From: Hyalella azteca
Lineage: Eukaryota; Arthropoda; Malacostraca; Amphipoda; Hyalellidae
DNA length: 64,000 nt
Direction: 5' to 3'
Assembly: GCF_000764305.2 (NCBI RefSeq)
Contig: NW_025937374.1
Span: forward strand, 46,525 to 110,524
Below, in pieces: positions 20,386 through 30,790 of the stretch; position 1 is the first letter of the stretch; each line of letters begins with the position of its first letter. Both the position numbers and the translations under genes were made by a program. Below the pieces are notes generated by a model. The model saw nothing but the letters and a program-made list of their open reading frames with translations. It was not told the origin of the DNA and ran no database searches.

Positions 20386-20694
20386 GTGTATGAGATTATT
20401 GCCGGCGCAACAGTTGTGTTGGCTTTGTACTGCGTTTTCATGGCTCGGTGCCGTGATGTTGCAGCCTTGGCAGTAACCATCCTCCGGCACGATAATATGT
20501 GCGTCGTGCTCGTTAATTACAACGCGTTCTTTTCATCTTCATACTCGCCGCACGTCGTGATGCTCTTTGTCTTTTTTAGTTCAAAACGACCTCACGCAAA
20601 AAGTATTGCAAGCACATCCTTAATTGGTAATAGCTTTGTTGAACGCGCTTGTTTAATTGTAGCTTTCAAACGAGTGAAAACGCTTTGCAACTAA
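20386..20694 (+). CDS. Unknown ORF with hydrophobic segment
   Basis: A 102-codon ORF begins MYEIIAGATVVLALYCVFMA, a possible membrane or signal segment. Its first two-thirds are GC-richer than the surroundings (20400-20560), and its last third runs into the M tail repeat, so any real coding part ends before about 20580. The minus strand is also open. Source and function unknown. Confidence 0.2.
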   Translation: MYEIIAGATVVLALYCVFMARCRDVAALAVTILRHDNMCVVLVNYNAFFSSSYSPHVVMLFVFFSSKRPHAKSIASTSLIGNSFVERACLIVAFKRVKTLCN

Positions 20695-20900
20695 CGCGAA
20701 TAACCAGTAATTGCCGTTTTTTACACAAAATTTTTTATATATTTACTCAAATAGGTCATTTATAGAGGTTGAAAATGGTCTTATACAATAAGTATTGCAT
20801 GTACAAATGTACATCAATGGTTACTGCTATGAAAAACGCAGCTGGTGTGCAGTTTTCAAACAATTGCAAACGCTTTGTAATTAACGCGAATAATGATCTA
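20580..20900 (+). repeat. M tail units in tandem
   Basis: Two copies (about 20580-20700 and 20765-20890) of the unit with CAAAAAGTATTGCA and CAAACGAGTG...CGCTTTGCAA. The left part of M is absent. Confidence 0.5.
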
Positions 20901-21760
20901 TATTACAGGTATAATTCAAGTTAAATTTTTAACTTATTAAAATGAATATTTTTACTTATTATATGTTAAAGCCTCATTATTGTACCAGGAACGCCACCTC
21001 AATATTATATTCGCAGGAGTCTGCTACGCTTCAATATAACCTTTCCTTCACAACTCTACACAAACATTTATATTATTAGTCTCATAGGAAGTCAGTATTC
21101 CATAGATAAATTTTTTGTGAACATATCAGAAATGAGAATATGTTATTGGCAAACTCATATATCTTGAGCTTGCTGGGTATGTAGCCACCTTACAATAATT
21201 AAACCTGCACTATCAAAATGAGAGCTGAATGATAGGCTTCAAGTTAAGATGCTGCAATTCACATTTTATCATGTCATTTTCTGACAACACACACGGAGTT
21301 TAATATAGCAATGAAAACAGGATCCACGATTAAAGGACTTGTGCGAGAGTCTCTTTTCGGGATCTTATTGAATGTTTTTCGCACAAAAAACCTAAGAGTT
21401 AAAAACATAACAACAAGCAGTGAAGAATACATCATTCTGCAAGTGAATTTATTGGAAGACTTAATAACCTGATAAATGATTTTGGAGCGGGTTCTTCTGT
21501 AGCCTTCCTCAAAAACTGACAACATATAAAACGAAACAAGAAAATCTCGATTACAAGGGAGACTCTTTTCTTGTGAGGGCTGCACGCGTGGCTCAGTCAG
21601 GACTCTGGAGGCTGTGGCTGAGCCTGTGCTTCCCATTTGTAATTGTACAAATAGGCGAAACACTCTGGAAAATTCCTGCGAATATTCACAAAAAAAACAG
21701 TATCAGACGTACAAGCGCATTTTACGTATAATAACTGAATATACTCATCTAAAGTCCTTT
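20901..21760 (+). repeat. S and T blocks
   Basis: S near 21300-21390 and T at 21430-21740. The T first half is degraded (CTTAATAACCTGATAAATG). The minus strand is open for 129 codons (21274-21663). Related but different minus ORFs occur over other S/T copies at 32148, 34203, 47214 and 63220. Confidence 0.45.
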
Positions 21761-22587
21761 AACCTATATTTAGAATAAAAAACTCATTTCATTGTACAAG
21801 TTAAATTGTTCGACAATTGCGACTATTGTATCGTTATTGGAACTCTGAAACGTTATTGAATCAATGGCTCGCAACATGCGATCTTCATACTATAACTCCC
21901 TTATTTTTATTTAATCTGATTCGCGGCACGATTAAGATTGAAAAATCTAGTATGAGGAAATTAATCTAAAATAATCAAAAAGTTTGCTCCATATTCCAAA
22001 TTTTAATAATGAAGCTATGTCAATAAAGTATGGTTTAAGATTTTTCACACTGCATGCACTCATAAATCCGAATATTGTTGTATGTGTCGTACAGTCTTTG
22101 GATCTTCATCAGAGTAGCAGAAATAGCTCAGTTTATGCTGAATTTTGCTGCATCAACTGCATGTTCAGTAAATTGGTATATCTAGCGCTCTCGTGAAACT
22201 TGAGTATGATAGTAAACTAATTTAAGTAAATATTTATTTAACTTTTGGTGCCGTAGCAGGCTAATAAGAAATTCGGTCACAGTAGTGCTCTGCAGCCATG
22301 CATTCAAAATTCGGTAAGTGATCGTAAGGAGTTACGCTCTATTTTCTTGTCTATGATTGGTGGATTTTGCTTGAAATGCCGTCAATGGTTGGCTGACGAA
22401 CTTACGATCTCTTAACTATTTTTGAAAGTATGGGCCCAAAACATTGATAGTGGCTGGACATTGGTACGTTGGCAGCATTATTTGATGATTTTTCCGAAGC
22501 TTTTGTAGAGAAGTATCGTGAAAAATATTTCACAGACTGAAAATGGTTCTTAGCCATTATCACAAATGCAACGAACGATGAGAGTCA
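21761..22587 (+). repeat. P and L blocks
   Basis: P with AATAATGAAGC in place of AATAAAGC, a 70-codon ORF at 21984, a weakened GGTGCCGTAGCAGG motif at 22247, a roughly 120-bp unrelated stretch (22290-22430), and L ending at 22587 where the insertion starts. Confidence 0.45.
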
Positions 22588-22920
22588 ATGTTATATAAGA
22601 TATAAGAGTACCGGTTGAGCCGTGTCACAAGGCGGACGTGCGTGTTGCGCGGGCTCACAGCTTGTCTTTTCACTGTGCCGGTTGAACTGTATTAACGCAT
22701 TTTGTATTGAAGTTCTCAGTAAACAAACTTGATGTGAAGTCAGTGAATGATAATGCTAACAAAGAGCGGAAGTGAGCAAATAACGGTTCCCTGTTTTTCA
22801 TTCCGAAAAACGAGGGTAGAGCTAGTGAGTGAGGGCACACCGTGACGAAGATAGGCGAAGTGCCTTTCTGTTAAGCCTATTCTCTTGAACCGAGCTCCGT
22901 CAACTTCACCCTTGCCCCTC

Positions 22921-23030
22921 CGTCTACCTCTACGCTGCCCGCCGTCTACCTCTACGCTGCCCGCCGTCTACCTCTACGCTGCCCGCCGTCTACCTCTACG
23001 CTGCCCGCCGTCTACCTTTATCCTGCTCAT
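22921..23030 (+). repeat. 22-bp tandem repeat
   Basis: Four perfect copies of a 22-bp unit (CGTCTACCTCTACGCTGCCC plus GC) start at 22921, 22943, 22965 and 22987, and a degenerate fifth follows at 23009. The unit length is not a multiple of three, so the ORF crossing it (22885-23268) reads the repeat in all frames. Confidence 0.95.
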
Positions 23031-23186
23031 CAACTCTCTACCCCTCTGTCGCGAGCCCTTCATTCCCTCAGCTCACCTCTCTCTCATAGCTCAGCTGTTA
23101 CTCTGGAGTTGTAATTTTCGGCGGAACTTTTACTCTACTCAAGTCAATTCAGTTTTAAACTTGTGTTTTCCTCTGTGCATTGTACG

Positions 23187-23294
23187 ATGGCTGGGCAGGG
23201 GAAAAAAAGAAGTCAAAAGCGCTCTAATTCAGCTAGACAAAAAGCTAAAATCAAATCAGCTAAGTTGAAAATGAAAGTTTGCAAGCACTGCTAA
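23187..23294 (+). CDS. Truncated basic ORF
   Basis: Reads MAGQGKKRSQKRSNSARQKA then KIKSAKLKMKVCKHC and stops at the insertion boundary. The lysine/arginine content suggests nucleic-acid binding, such as the start of a retroelement gag-like protein; this is inference. Confidence 0.3.
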   Translation: MAGQGKKRSQKRSNSARQKAKIKSAKLKMKVCKHC

Positions 23295-23732
23295 TCAGCA
23301 CACCACAGCGAAGGTAGTTTAGCCAAGCTCCGCTATTCTGTGCAGCCCTGCGCCGAGCCCTGAACTCCCACCTGGCGATAAACTCGAAGGCGACGATGAA
23401 ACTGTAATGAATACAACTAACTAATGAACTGACGGTTAAATGAAGCTATATATAGAACAGGTGAAACGGGGTACCAGTACGACCTTCAAGTTGTACTCGA
23501 TCACAGCAAGTTTAGGAGCCATCGGCTTACAACGATTAGATAACTCCCTAGAAACTTTGAAGATATTTGTAATAATTGAGACGAAGCAATAAAATGTGAA
23601 AGCACCTTGGTGGAGAAGATTTCAAACAATTGTTGAAATATTAATTAGACTCGAATTAGTTCAAGAAATTTCAATGAAAAATAAGGCTAATGTCACTAAT
23701 AACTTTTCCCAACAACATTCAAGTAAGCTCAG
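23295..23732 (+). repeat. GDD, WRN and NFS remnant
   Basis: C-type GDD is followed by A-type WRN (ATGAAGCTATATATAGAACA...). NFS starts at 23672 (MKNKANVTNNFSQQHSS) and is cut by the MITE fragment. Confidence 0.45.
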
Positions 23733-23818
23733 TTGTCCGTCCGTGACTTCACGTTTTCGTCGACGAGAAAATGCGCTCTCTGTCACTCATGCAATGAGTA
23801 CTGAGTTATATTCTTTTA
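23733..23818 (+). mobile_element. MITE right-arm fragment
   Basis: Matches the right arm of the foldback element at 12252-12500 (CCGTGACTTCACGTTTTCGT; GCGCTCTCTGTCACTCATGC) but lacks the left arm. It abuts W copy 2. Confidence 0.7.
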
Positions 23819-23824
23819 GGTACG

Positions 23825-24180
23825 CCGGAGATTAGTAACATTGATTGGCCCATAGGGTCGGATTTTTCATCCTGAGCATGGAATGTGAGCTGGGCTTATA
23901 GGCCACACCAAGCGCTAATAAACAAATGTACCAAAGTTATGATACGATACCGAGTCTCTTGGGTACTGTCAATGATCAATGACGTCATTGGTCACCAGCA
24001 CCATATAATGAATACAGGCACTGCTTTTGAGTATATACTGGCGTTTACTAATTATGCAGCAACATGGGCCACCAGAACTACATCGTAAATCTTAATGAAC
24101 ATAAACACTACACTCTAAGTTTACACCGCTTTATACTAGTTTTTATACAACATAAATACCGCTTGCCAAATTTCTACCGG
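23825..24180 (+). repeat. W repeat, copy 2
   Basis: Second copy of the W repeat, again with GATACGATACCGAGT and a 28S-like patch (TTCATCCTGAGCATGGAATG). Downstream pieces (CATCGTAAATCTTAATGAAC; CTTTATACTAGTTTTTATAC) are in a different order from copy 1. Confidence 0.55.
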
Positions 24181-24385
24181 TTTATATTAGATTTTTAAAA
24201 ATGTGAGCCACGAGCTTTTCATAATCATACTGGTACATACCTGTTTTGAAAAAATGTAAATATCACCTTTAAAGTTAATACTCGTATATATTGGTTTATA
24301 CCAACTTTATAACAGATGATGGCTCCAGCATGATTATAATTCTTTACTAGCAGCAGCATGCCGGGCGCACCCGGACCGCGACGGC

Positions 24386-24510
24386 GATTTTTGATCCCTG
24401 ATGTCGGCTCTTCCTACCTTGCATTGCACTTCGATCATTAGGGCGCATTGTTCATGCTGAGCAGGGAATGTAAGCTGGGTTGAGACCGCGTTGCCAGACA
24501 CCGGACCCAG
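24386..24510 (+). other. 28S-rRNA-like fragment
   Basis: TTTTTGATCCCTGATGTCGG, CTCTTCCTACC, then after a diverged stretch GTTCATG..AGCAGGGAATGT and AAGCTGGGTTGAGACCG match, in order, a conserved segment of arthropod 28S rRNA just downstream of the R2 target. The fragment is diverged and GC-rich in an AT-rich setting. It is a pseudogene or a retroposon component, not a working rRNA gene. Confidence 0.6.
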
Positions 24511-25726
24511 ACGCACGACGGGCGGCGGCCCGGGCTGGCGCTTACAATAAGTACGTAAATATATAAAGGTTCTTGGTCGCCTGGATGTACGCCACTGCTA
24601 GGGCTTAGAGACTCGTATACGCCAGATTAATCCAAGGAAAACAACACTATCCAGACTGTGGCTTCTCATTTCAGCAAATTAAATATTCCAAAAAGCTCAG
24701 TTTCTAAAAATTGCGACTATTACTTTCTTGTACTATATTTTAACATTATTGGAGTAATCGCTTGATAGATGTGAGCTTTATATCATGTCCCATGTTGACT
24801 TTCTATCAATTTAACCATGGCATTATTGTTCCCTTATTTAATTAGATCGAATTGAAACAAATTGTATGAGGTATACACTAAATTAATCAGAAAGCTTGCT
24901 GCTTGTTCCAAATGTCGATAATAAACTAGGCCAATAATCAATGGATCAAAGAGCATTCTTTAATCTGGATTTTATTTATGATGTTATACGACTCTCGTAC
25001 ATGCAGCAGGAATAGTTCAGTTTGAGCTTAATTTTATTCAACACGCTGCTTGTTCAGGATCATGAGCATGAGCACGTTTGTTCACCGAGGACGGTGAACA
25101 AAGCACGTTATCATGAGCACGCTTGTTCACCGCAAACCCACGTCAGAGTAGTGTAAAATTAATGTAATCTATCAATTATTGGGCCCTCTGGGGCTAATAA
25201 GCTATATGTAGTTAAAAACGTTTTGATGATGACTGCACGTTGGTATAAGGGTACAGTTGTCCGATTAATATCTTCCAGTTTGAGTTCTGCATCATGAAAT
25301 AGAGGTCATACGCAGCTAAAGTTGTGTGGCTGACATATATTAGCCACCTTCATAAATGAGAAAAGTTAAGAATCTACATTGCCAAGAGCAACGTCGTATT
25401 TCATAATTAAAATTCTTGATCAAATAAGATTGAGTTATAGAGACCATGTATGTATATTTCCTGAGCAACTCATTTTCTAGAAACGCTGCTAGCCTATTAT
25501 CATTCAATGCAGTTACCCATCAACTATAACGCAACATTTTTTTCAATGTCGTTGCACCAAACCTCATCAATAATCGTCAACTATAATTTAAGTGATGTTA
25601 TATAGAAGTTTACTATACATTCACAGCATTGACGTCGACCTAATGGGTTATGATATCAAGAAACATCAGTTTTCATGTGCATTCACATAACTATTATATA
25701 GTTAGTGATAGGGTGACCGAATCGCC
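24511..25726 (+). repeat. Strongly diverged P, L and GFM sequence
   Basis: P-like sequence (CAGAAAGCTTGCTGCTTGTT at 24888; AATAAACTAGGCCAATAA), a GGGCCCTCTGGGG motif near 25180 and a GFM-tail-like stretch (25290-25400). A hairpin sits at 25074-25112. This is the oldest-looking cassette copy in the window. Confidence 0.4.
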
Positions 25727-25948
25727 ATGAAGCTTGGTGGAAAATCTTCTAAAACGTTAGACAGACCTATGGAAAATATGATTATAAGACTTAAGTCTGA
25801 TCACCGACTTACCACGATTCATCCGAAACATGGGTATGGGCATCACCATAGAATCATATGCGGGAGGCCTCTAACGAAACCATCATCCGCGCTACAGCCT
25901 GCACGAGCATCGTCATGCGGTGCCCCGACGCTACAAGACTGGCGATAG
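25727..25948 (+). CDS. Unknown ORF upstream of RYKTG
   Basis: A 73-codon frame reading MKLGGKSSKTLDRPMENMII RLKSDHRLTTIHPKHGYGHH and then a His-rich part. It overlaps the RYKTG frame in another phase, so the true exon would end before about 25875. Low confidence. Confidence 0.25.
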   Translation: MKLGGKSSKTLDRPMENMIIRLKSDHRLTTIHPKHGYGHHHRIICGRPLTKPSSALQPARASSCGAPTLQDWR

Positions 25949-26063
25949 CAGAGGCTCTCTCCAAGGACGAGTCTCCTGCTATCAATTTGCAAACCGCTGG
26001 ATTCTTCAGGACGTTGAAATTATTCTCAAAGTGATTCAAGTTCCGGTTTTAAACCCTAACTAA
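25875..26063 (+). CDS. RYKTG segment, copy 1 (possible terminal exon)
   Basis: Open from a TAA at 25872 to TAA at 26061: NHHPRYSLHEHRHAVPRRYK, then TGDSRGSLQGRVSCYQFANR and WILQDVEIILKVIQVPVLNP N. Compared with 57594-57747 it lacks one whole codon (CAT) and has C/F and K/E replacements, with no frame-breaking change. That supports coding. No family recognised. Confidence 0.4.
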   Translation, partial: RNHHPRYSLHEHRHAVPRRYKTGDSRGSLQGRVSCYQFANRWILQDVEIILKVIQVPVLNPN

Positions 26064-26417
26064 GATACCTTTTGTTTGTACTTCTGTCCTTTCTAATTTT
26101 CAAATGTAAGCGATGTAATAACTCTTCACCTACTTGATAATGAATATTGCACGTTCAAAACGTCGTACATTCGGATAAAATATCTCTCGGAAACCTTATA
26201 TTGAACTTCCCAATCCAACTATAAGCCTGATTCGCTAAATGGAGAAAAACAATAAGAAAATCGTCGATAAGATATTTTCTCTTGGGCTCCAATGAAAGAA
26301 CAGCTTCTGCCGAACTACACTAAAATGGGTACAGATCCTATGCATCGTACTAATGTTGAAATCATATATATATATAATGTTGAAATCATATATGTTGGCT
26401 TTTGTCGATATTTATAG
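26064..26417 (+). other. Spacer upstream of IGN copy 2
   Basis: Shared with 57748-58087 at high identity. Contains a duplicated ATGTTGAAATCATATAT (26351-26395). No ORF. Confidence 0.4.
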
Positions 26418-26640
26418 CCCTTATTCGTGAATATTCAGCACGACTGCATGAGTATCGGTAACTGGTTGCTTAATTTTCGTCCAAAATTTAAACAAGGAGA
26501 AGTTTCTCAAAATTTTTTGATCGATGTCCTTGCTAATCATTTGGGTGGCACGTCAAGTTTTAACCTTGGAAGTGGACTTCAACTTGGAAATTGCAACGAT
26601 ATATACACCTAATATACACTAATTATTTGACACTTTACAG
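26418..26640 (+). pseudogene. IGN segment, copy 2
   Basis: Good acceptor (TCGATATTTATAG) and donor (TTTACAG|GTCAAT), and 60 residues match copy 1. A local ATATACACCTAATATACAC change introduces a stop after NCND. Confidence 0.5.
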
Positions 26641-26978
26641 GTCAATATAATTGATCATTTATCTACTCAGAGAGAAAAACACGGCACCTGCATCAACTCC
26701 ATATTTTTGAATGCTTATATGTCTGTTACCTCACATTCAACGCCGTCAAAAATTGCATTATTTATTTGATTGGGTCCTGTGAATATTTAGCTATGTTAAT
26801 GCTAAAGGCAATTTTTAATATCGTCAAAAGAAATGGTTCTTATGAGATATACTATATAATTTGAGCGCGATGGATCAAAATGGAATTTTATACAGACAAC
26901 CTAACTTTATGTAGATAAGTATTATTAAAATTTAACTTGACTGATAACGGTGCTTATATACTCGTCAATTTTCTTCAG

Positions 26979-27016
26979 GTGGGTGACCCATCATCCTGTA
27001 AGAATTTCATGTAATG
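26979..27016 (+). CDS. X2 microexon candidate, copy 2
   Basis: Reads WVTHHPVRISCN between CAATTTTCTTCAG and GTGAGTAA, same phase and length as copy 1. Confidence 0.4.
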
Positions 27017-27251
27017 GTGAGTAACAGCTACTTTTAATATATACGGCAATGCGGGGAGCTTGATTAATGTATATCAAATATATGCATATAGTACAAAATT
27101 TTATTAATCCACAAGGACTACCGGCTACCGTCAAGGAGCCAACTGCGTCGAACGTTGATGACACTGAATTCGCCACTTCTTTAAGGAAATATTTTTTATT
27201 CAGTTCATAGCTATTAAAATTCCGGTACATTTCTGTCTTACTGAAACACAG

Positions 27252-27333
27252 CAAAGACCGTTTATGACAGTAGATGGCTCGCCATTTATAATAGACAGCG
27301 CATTAAATGCAGACTTTGCTGCTGTGCTAGGAG
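27252..27333 (+). CDS. X3 exon-like segment, best copy
   Basis: An intact acceptor (CTGAAACACAG) precedes QRPFMTVDGSPFIIDSALNA DFAAVLG, and the donor is GAG|GTGAGTTAC. The last G is the first base of a codon, and X4 begins with CA, so splicing makes GCA (Ala) and an uninterrupted frame. Copies 3 and 4 (42391, 58908) have one more base near the start (ATG TTT ATG ACA), so the entry phase differs between copies. Confidence 0.45.
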
Positions 27334-27555
27334 GTGAGTTACAAATTTTTTATTTAATACAAGAAAATATCAATAATACAGTTTCCTGTGTGAGTAGTAC
27401 TATTTGACTGAAGTGTAACAGTTTAGTGTGCTGGCCGTACTATTGAAGTGAGAGATATGAACGATGCTAATAAATGCACTCATCACAATTGCGAACAGGC
27501 CACCAACGTTAATATCATCCAATGAGGTGAATGGCTGACACGCCACTCATTTCAG

Positions 27556-27758
27556 CAATCGTTCATGTACGTGGATTAGAAAAACTGGATGAAATACAAT
27601 TGCATGGATACAACTACTACAATTTCATCCTCCCAAAAATGGAGGATGAAGTGGAAGTTCTTGAAAATCGGGAACTAATGGAAACAGTATCCACGATTAA
27701 AGGACGAGAGTCTCGTTTCGGAACCCTATTAAATGTTTTTCGCAAGAAAGAAACCTAG
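27556..27758 (+). CDS. X4 segment, best copy (terminal)
   Basis: After CCACTCATTTCAG the frame reads IVHVRGLEKLDEIQLHGYNY, YNFILPKMEDEVEVLENREL and METVSTIKGRESRFGTLLNV FRKKET before TAG. Two codons are missing from STIKGLRRES without a frameshift. It joins X3 in phase across a 222-bp intron-like gap. The acidic middle and basic end have no recognised domain. Confidence 0.45.
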
Positions 27759-28943
27759 AAGATATAAGCAAACAGTAAACTGTTAAGAATGCAGCATTCT
27801 GCAAGTGAATTCATGAAAGATGTAATTGCCTGAAAATTGCTATCGGAACAGATTTTCCTATAGCCTATCCTCAAAAGCTGCCAGCATAAAAACGAGACAA
27901 GAAAATCTCGATTGCAAGGGAGACTGCTTTTTGTGAGGGCTGCACGCGTGGCTCAGTCAACTGTCAGGACTCAGGAGGCTGTGGCTCAGTCAATGCTTCC
28001 ATTTGTAATTTGACAAATAGGCGAGACACTCTGGAACTTTCCTGCAAATGTCTTCCAGAAAACAGTTCTAGACGCTCAAGCGTGTTTTACTTGTAATAAC
28101 TGAATGTACACACCTACGAACCGTTAACATATTTTTGAAAAAAAATCCATTAACTTAACAGGGTAAATTTTTCGATAATTGCGACCATTGGATCGTTATT
28201 GGAATTAGAACGTCATTGGATCAATCGCTCGATACATCTGATCTTCATACTATAATTCCATTTAATTTTGTTCAATCTGAACCGTGACACGGCAATGTCC
28301 TTACAAGTTACATGTGTTGGGTCGAATTCTGAAAAAAATCCAGTACGAGGAAATTACTCTAAATGATCAGAAAGTTTGCTCCGTGTTCCAAATGAAGCTA
28401 TGTCAATAGATTATGGTTGGTGATGTAGGTTCGCAGTACATTCGTAAATCCCATTTTTTTGCGCACAAGGTCGTTGATCTCCATTCGACTGTCAGGAATA
28501 GTTTAGTTTGTACTGAATTTCTCCTCACAAATTATATGTTCAGTAAATTATTATATATAAAACTCGCGTCGAAATATATTACTGGAATTAAAATAAAATA
28601 TAAAAAATAATATATTTTGGGCCCTTGTGGGTTAATAATAACTTAAAGTCGGTAGAATATTGCATTTTGATGCAGGCTGGACATCAGTATGTGGACAGTA
28701 TACCTGATGATTATTTCAAAGGTTTGATAAAAAAAGAATCGAGAAAAATATTTCAAAGATTCTGGAAATGGATTTTAGCCGTTATCAAAAATGCAACGCA
28801 CGAAAAGAGTCTATGTCTCAGAAGTCTTAGCGGTATTTACCCAATAAAATGTTCAATTTAGCTGGAGTTGCTCTCAGCAGGGCATTACGAAGTTCGGGGT
28901 GAATGAGTGCGCTGTAGTGCAGAGATCATCTTCGGCGCGTTTC
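27759..28943 (+). repeat. T, P and L blocks
   Basis: T at 27790-28100, P ORF at 28413-28610 (MVGDVGSQYIRKSHFFAHKV), GGGCCCTTGTGGG at 28619, and an open L frame at 28625-28861 containing GHQYVDSIPDDYFKGLIKKE and AVIKNATHEKSLCLRSLSGI. The L frame is also open at 43756-44010 and 60460-60708. Confidence 0.5.
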
Positions 28944-29023
28944 ATGCGCACGCCTTCCTCGAGTTGGACGTTGATTGTCTTTTTACTAATAATTTCCCTT
29001 CGGATGGTCACCTTAAAACCTAG
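28944..29023 (+). pseudogene. SIG-A truncated at assembly gap
   Basis: Reads MRTPSSSWTLIVFLLIISLR MVTLKP and ends at the n at 29024. What follows is T-block tail, an order seen nowhere else in the window. The truncation is probably an assembly artefact. Confidence 0.6.
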
Positions 29024-29024
29024 N
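29024..29024. other. Single-n assembly gap
   Basis: SIG sequence (CCTTAAAACCTAG) joins T tail (CCCATTTGTAATTGTACA) across one n. Several kilobases of cassette may be missing. Confidence 0.85.
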
Positions 29025-29980
29025 GCGCTCCCCATTTGTAATTGTACAAATAGGCGAAACACTCTGGAAATTCCCCGCAAATTTTCATCAAAAAACAGTT
29101 TAGACGCTTAGGCTTGTTTTACTTGTAATAACTTAATGTATACACCTACAATCCTCTAACATATTTTCAGAAAAAAAAACAATTTCATTTCACTAAACAG
29201 GTTAAATTTTTCGATAATTGCGACTATTGAATCGTTATTGGAACTCTAGTACGTCATTGGATCAATCGCTCTATACATGTGATCTTCTTACTATAATTCA
29301 CTTTAATTTTATTCAATCTGAATCGTTGCACGGCAATATCCTTACTGGTGATGGATCGAATTCGGAACAAATCTCGAATAAGGAAATTACTCTAAAATAA
29401 TCAGAATGTTTGATTCATGTTCCGAATGTTAATAATAAAGCTTTGTCAATAAACTATGATTACCGATGTAGGTTCGCATTACATTTATAGATCCGAATTT
29501 GGTTCTTGAAGCACTCCTTATCGGGCCTTCTTCGGAGTAGAAGGAATAGTTTAGTTAGTGTTGAATTTTGTCGAACCAATTTCATGTTCAGTATACTGTT
29601 ATATCAAGCATTTTCACCCCTCCATTAATAAATATTATTTTTAGCATTCAAAAATTAAGTTTTTGAGCCCCTTCGGGTTAATGAGGAAAATTGATAGAGG
29701 ATTATGTATCATGTTGGTAGGTGGATAGCAATACCTAACAATTATTTCAAAGCTTTTGTGAAAAAGCTTCACGAACAATATTTCACGGGCTCCGAAAATG
29801 GTTCTTAGCCTACTCAAAAATGCAACGAATGATAAGAGCCTATAACTCAAAAGTCATAGCCGTATTTACCCAATAAATGTTCACCTGAGCTGGAGTTGCT
29901 CCCAGATGGGCTCTACGAGTTTCGGGGTGAATGCATGCGCTGTAGTGCGGTGATCATCTTCGGCTGATCAGGCGCGTTTC
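29025..29980 (+). repeat. T tail, P and L blocks
   Basis: T tail to 29140, 3' flank, P from 29456, a GAGCCCCTTCGGGTT motif near 29670 and L at 29700-29890. Broken frames. Confidence 0.45.
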
Positions 29981-30154
29981 ATGCGCATGCCTTCCTCGAG
30001 TTGGACGTTGATTGTCTAGTACTAATTTCCCTTCAGATGGCCACCTTAAAACTTAGTGATTCCAACTTCAGTTAGCTTGGATAAGAATTGATAAAATTTC
30101 GCATGCACCCAAGGAGCGAATCATCGCACCACAGCGAAGGAAGGAGAGCCCTGC
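29981..30154 (+). pseudogene. SIG-C with 4-bp deletion
   Basis: Starts MRMPSSSWTLIV and stops at once, because GATTGTCTGTCTAGTA has lost four bases to become GATTGTCTAGTA. The identical deletion occurs at 52236 and 60722, so these three copies share an already broken ancestor. Confidence 0.6.
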
Positions 30155-30790
30155 TCTGCTATTCTGTGCAGCCCTGCGGCGAGCCCCGAACTCCCGCCTG
30201 GCGATAAACTCGAAGGCGACGATGAAACTGTTCAATCGATTGAACTATTCCAACAGCAAATCTACGTGATTCTCAGGATACTAACGCATTCAGGGAGATG
30301 AATACTACTAATTGATAAACATTAACTCTTAAATGAAGATGGCACGCGTTGCTAACTGGCGAAACGCGGCGCCTTTCCGACCTCCAAGTTGTACTCGATC
30401 ACTAGCTGCAAGTTTTGGAGCCATTGGCCTACTGCGGTGAGGCAACTGCAGAGAAAAAGAGAAAAAAGACCGTTCATAACACTTGACACGAAAAAATGAA
30501 ATGGATAAATATACGTGGTCCAAATAAATTTCGTAAGACTTTTGAAAAATTAGTTCGGCTTATACTAGTTGAACAATTTTGAATGAAGAATAAAGTTCAT
30601 TACGCAAGTTCAACTGCATGTAACAACAATGGCGAAAGTCTTGCACACGCATTAAGAAGTTTGAAGCACCTCTCTGCATTCGATACAGATTCTAGTACGT
30701 AAACTGCATTGAATTATTCGCTGCATGTATTGTATCGTTTACGAACTCAAATAAATTATCCTACTTTTATATAATAATACAACCTTACCC
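30155..30790 (+). repeat. GDD, WRN and VH blocks
   Basis: GDD open (GDKLEGDDETVQSIELFQQQ). WRN from 30333 has an inserted TAGC in TCACTAGCTGCAAG that breaks the frame. VH at 30590-30700 differs little from 5044-5163. Confidence 0.45.

Larger units (their letters stand above)
22588..23294 (+). mobile_element. GC-richer insertion replacing SIG
   Basis: Cassette sequence stops at CGATGAGAGTCA and resumes at CAGCACACCACAGCG. In the intact cassette roughly 270 bp, including the SIG ORF, lies between those points. The inserted 0.7 kb has different composition, a 22-bp tandem repeat and the start of a basic ORF. It looks like a truncated transposable-element leader, but no ends or target duplication were identified. 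Confidence 0.5.

Noticed and set aside
22885..23268. 127-codon ORF over the 22-bp repeat
   Set aside because: The repeat unit is not a multiple of three, so the peptide is an artefact of reading through it; the basic MAGQGKK frame at 23187 is preferred.
24386..24510. Functional rRNA gene
   Set aside because: Only about 125 bp, diverged, and not accompanied by other rRNA parts.
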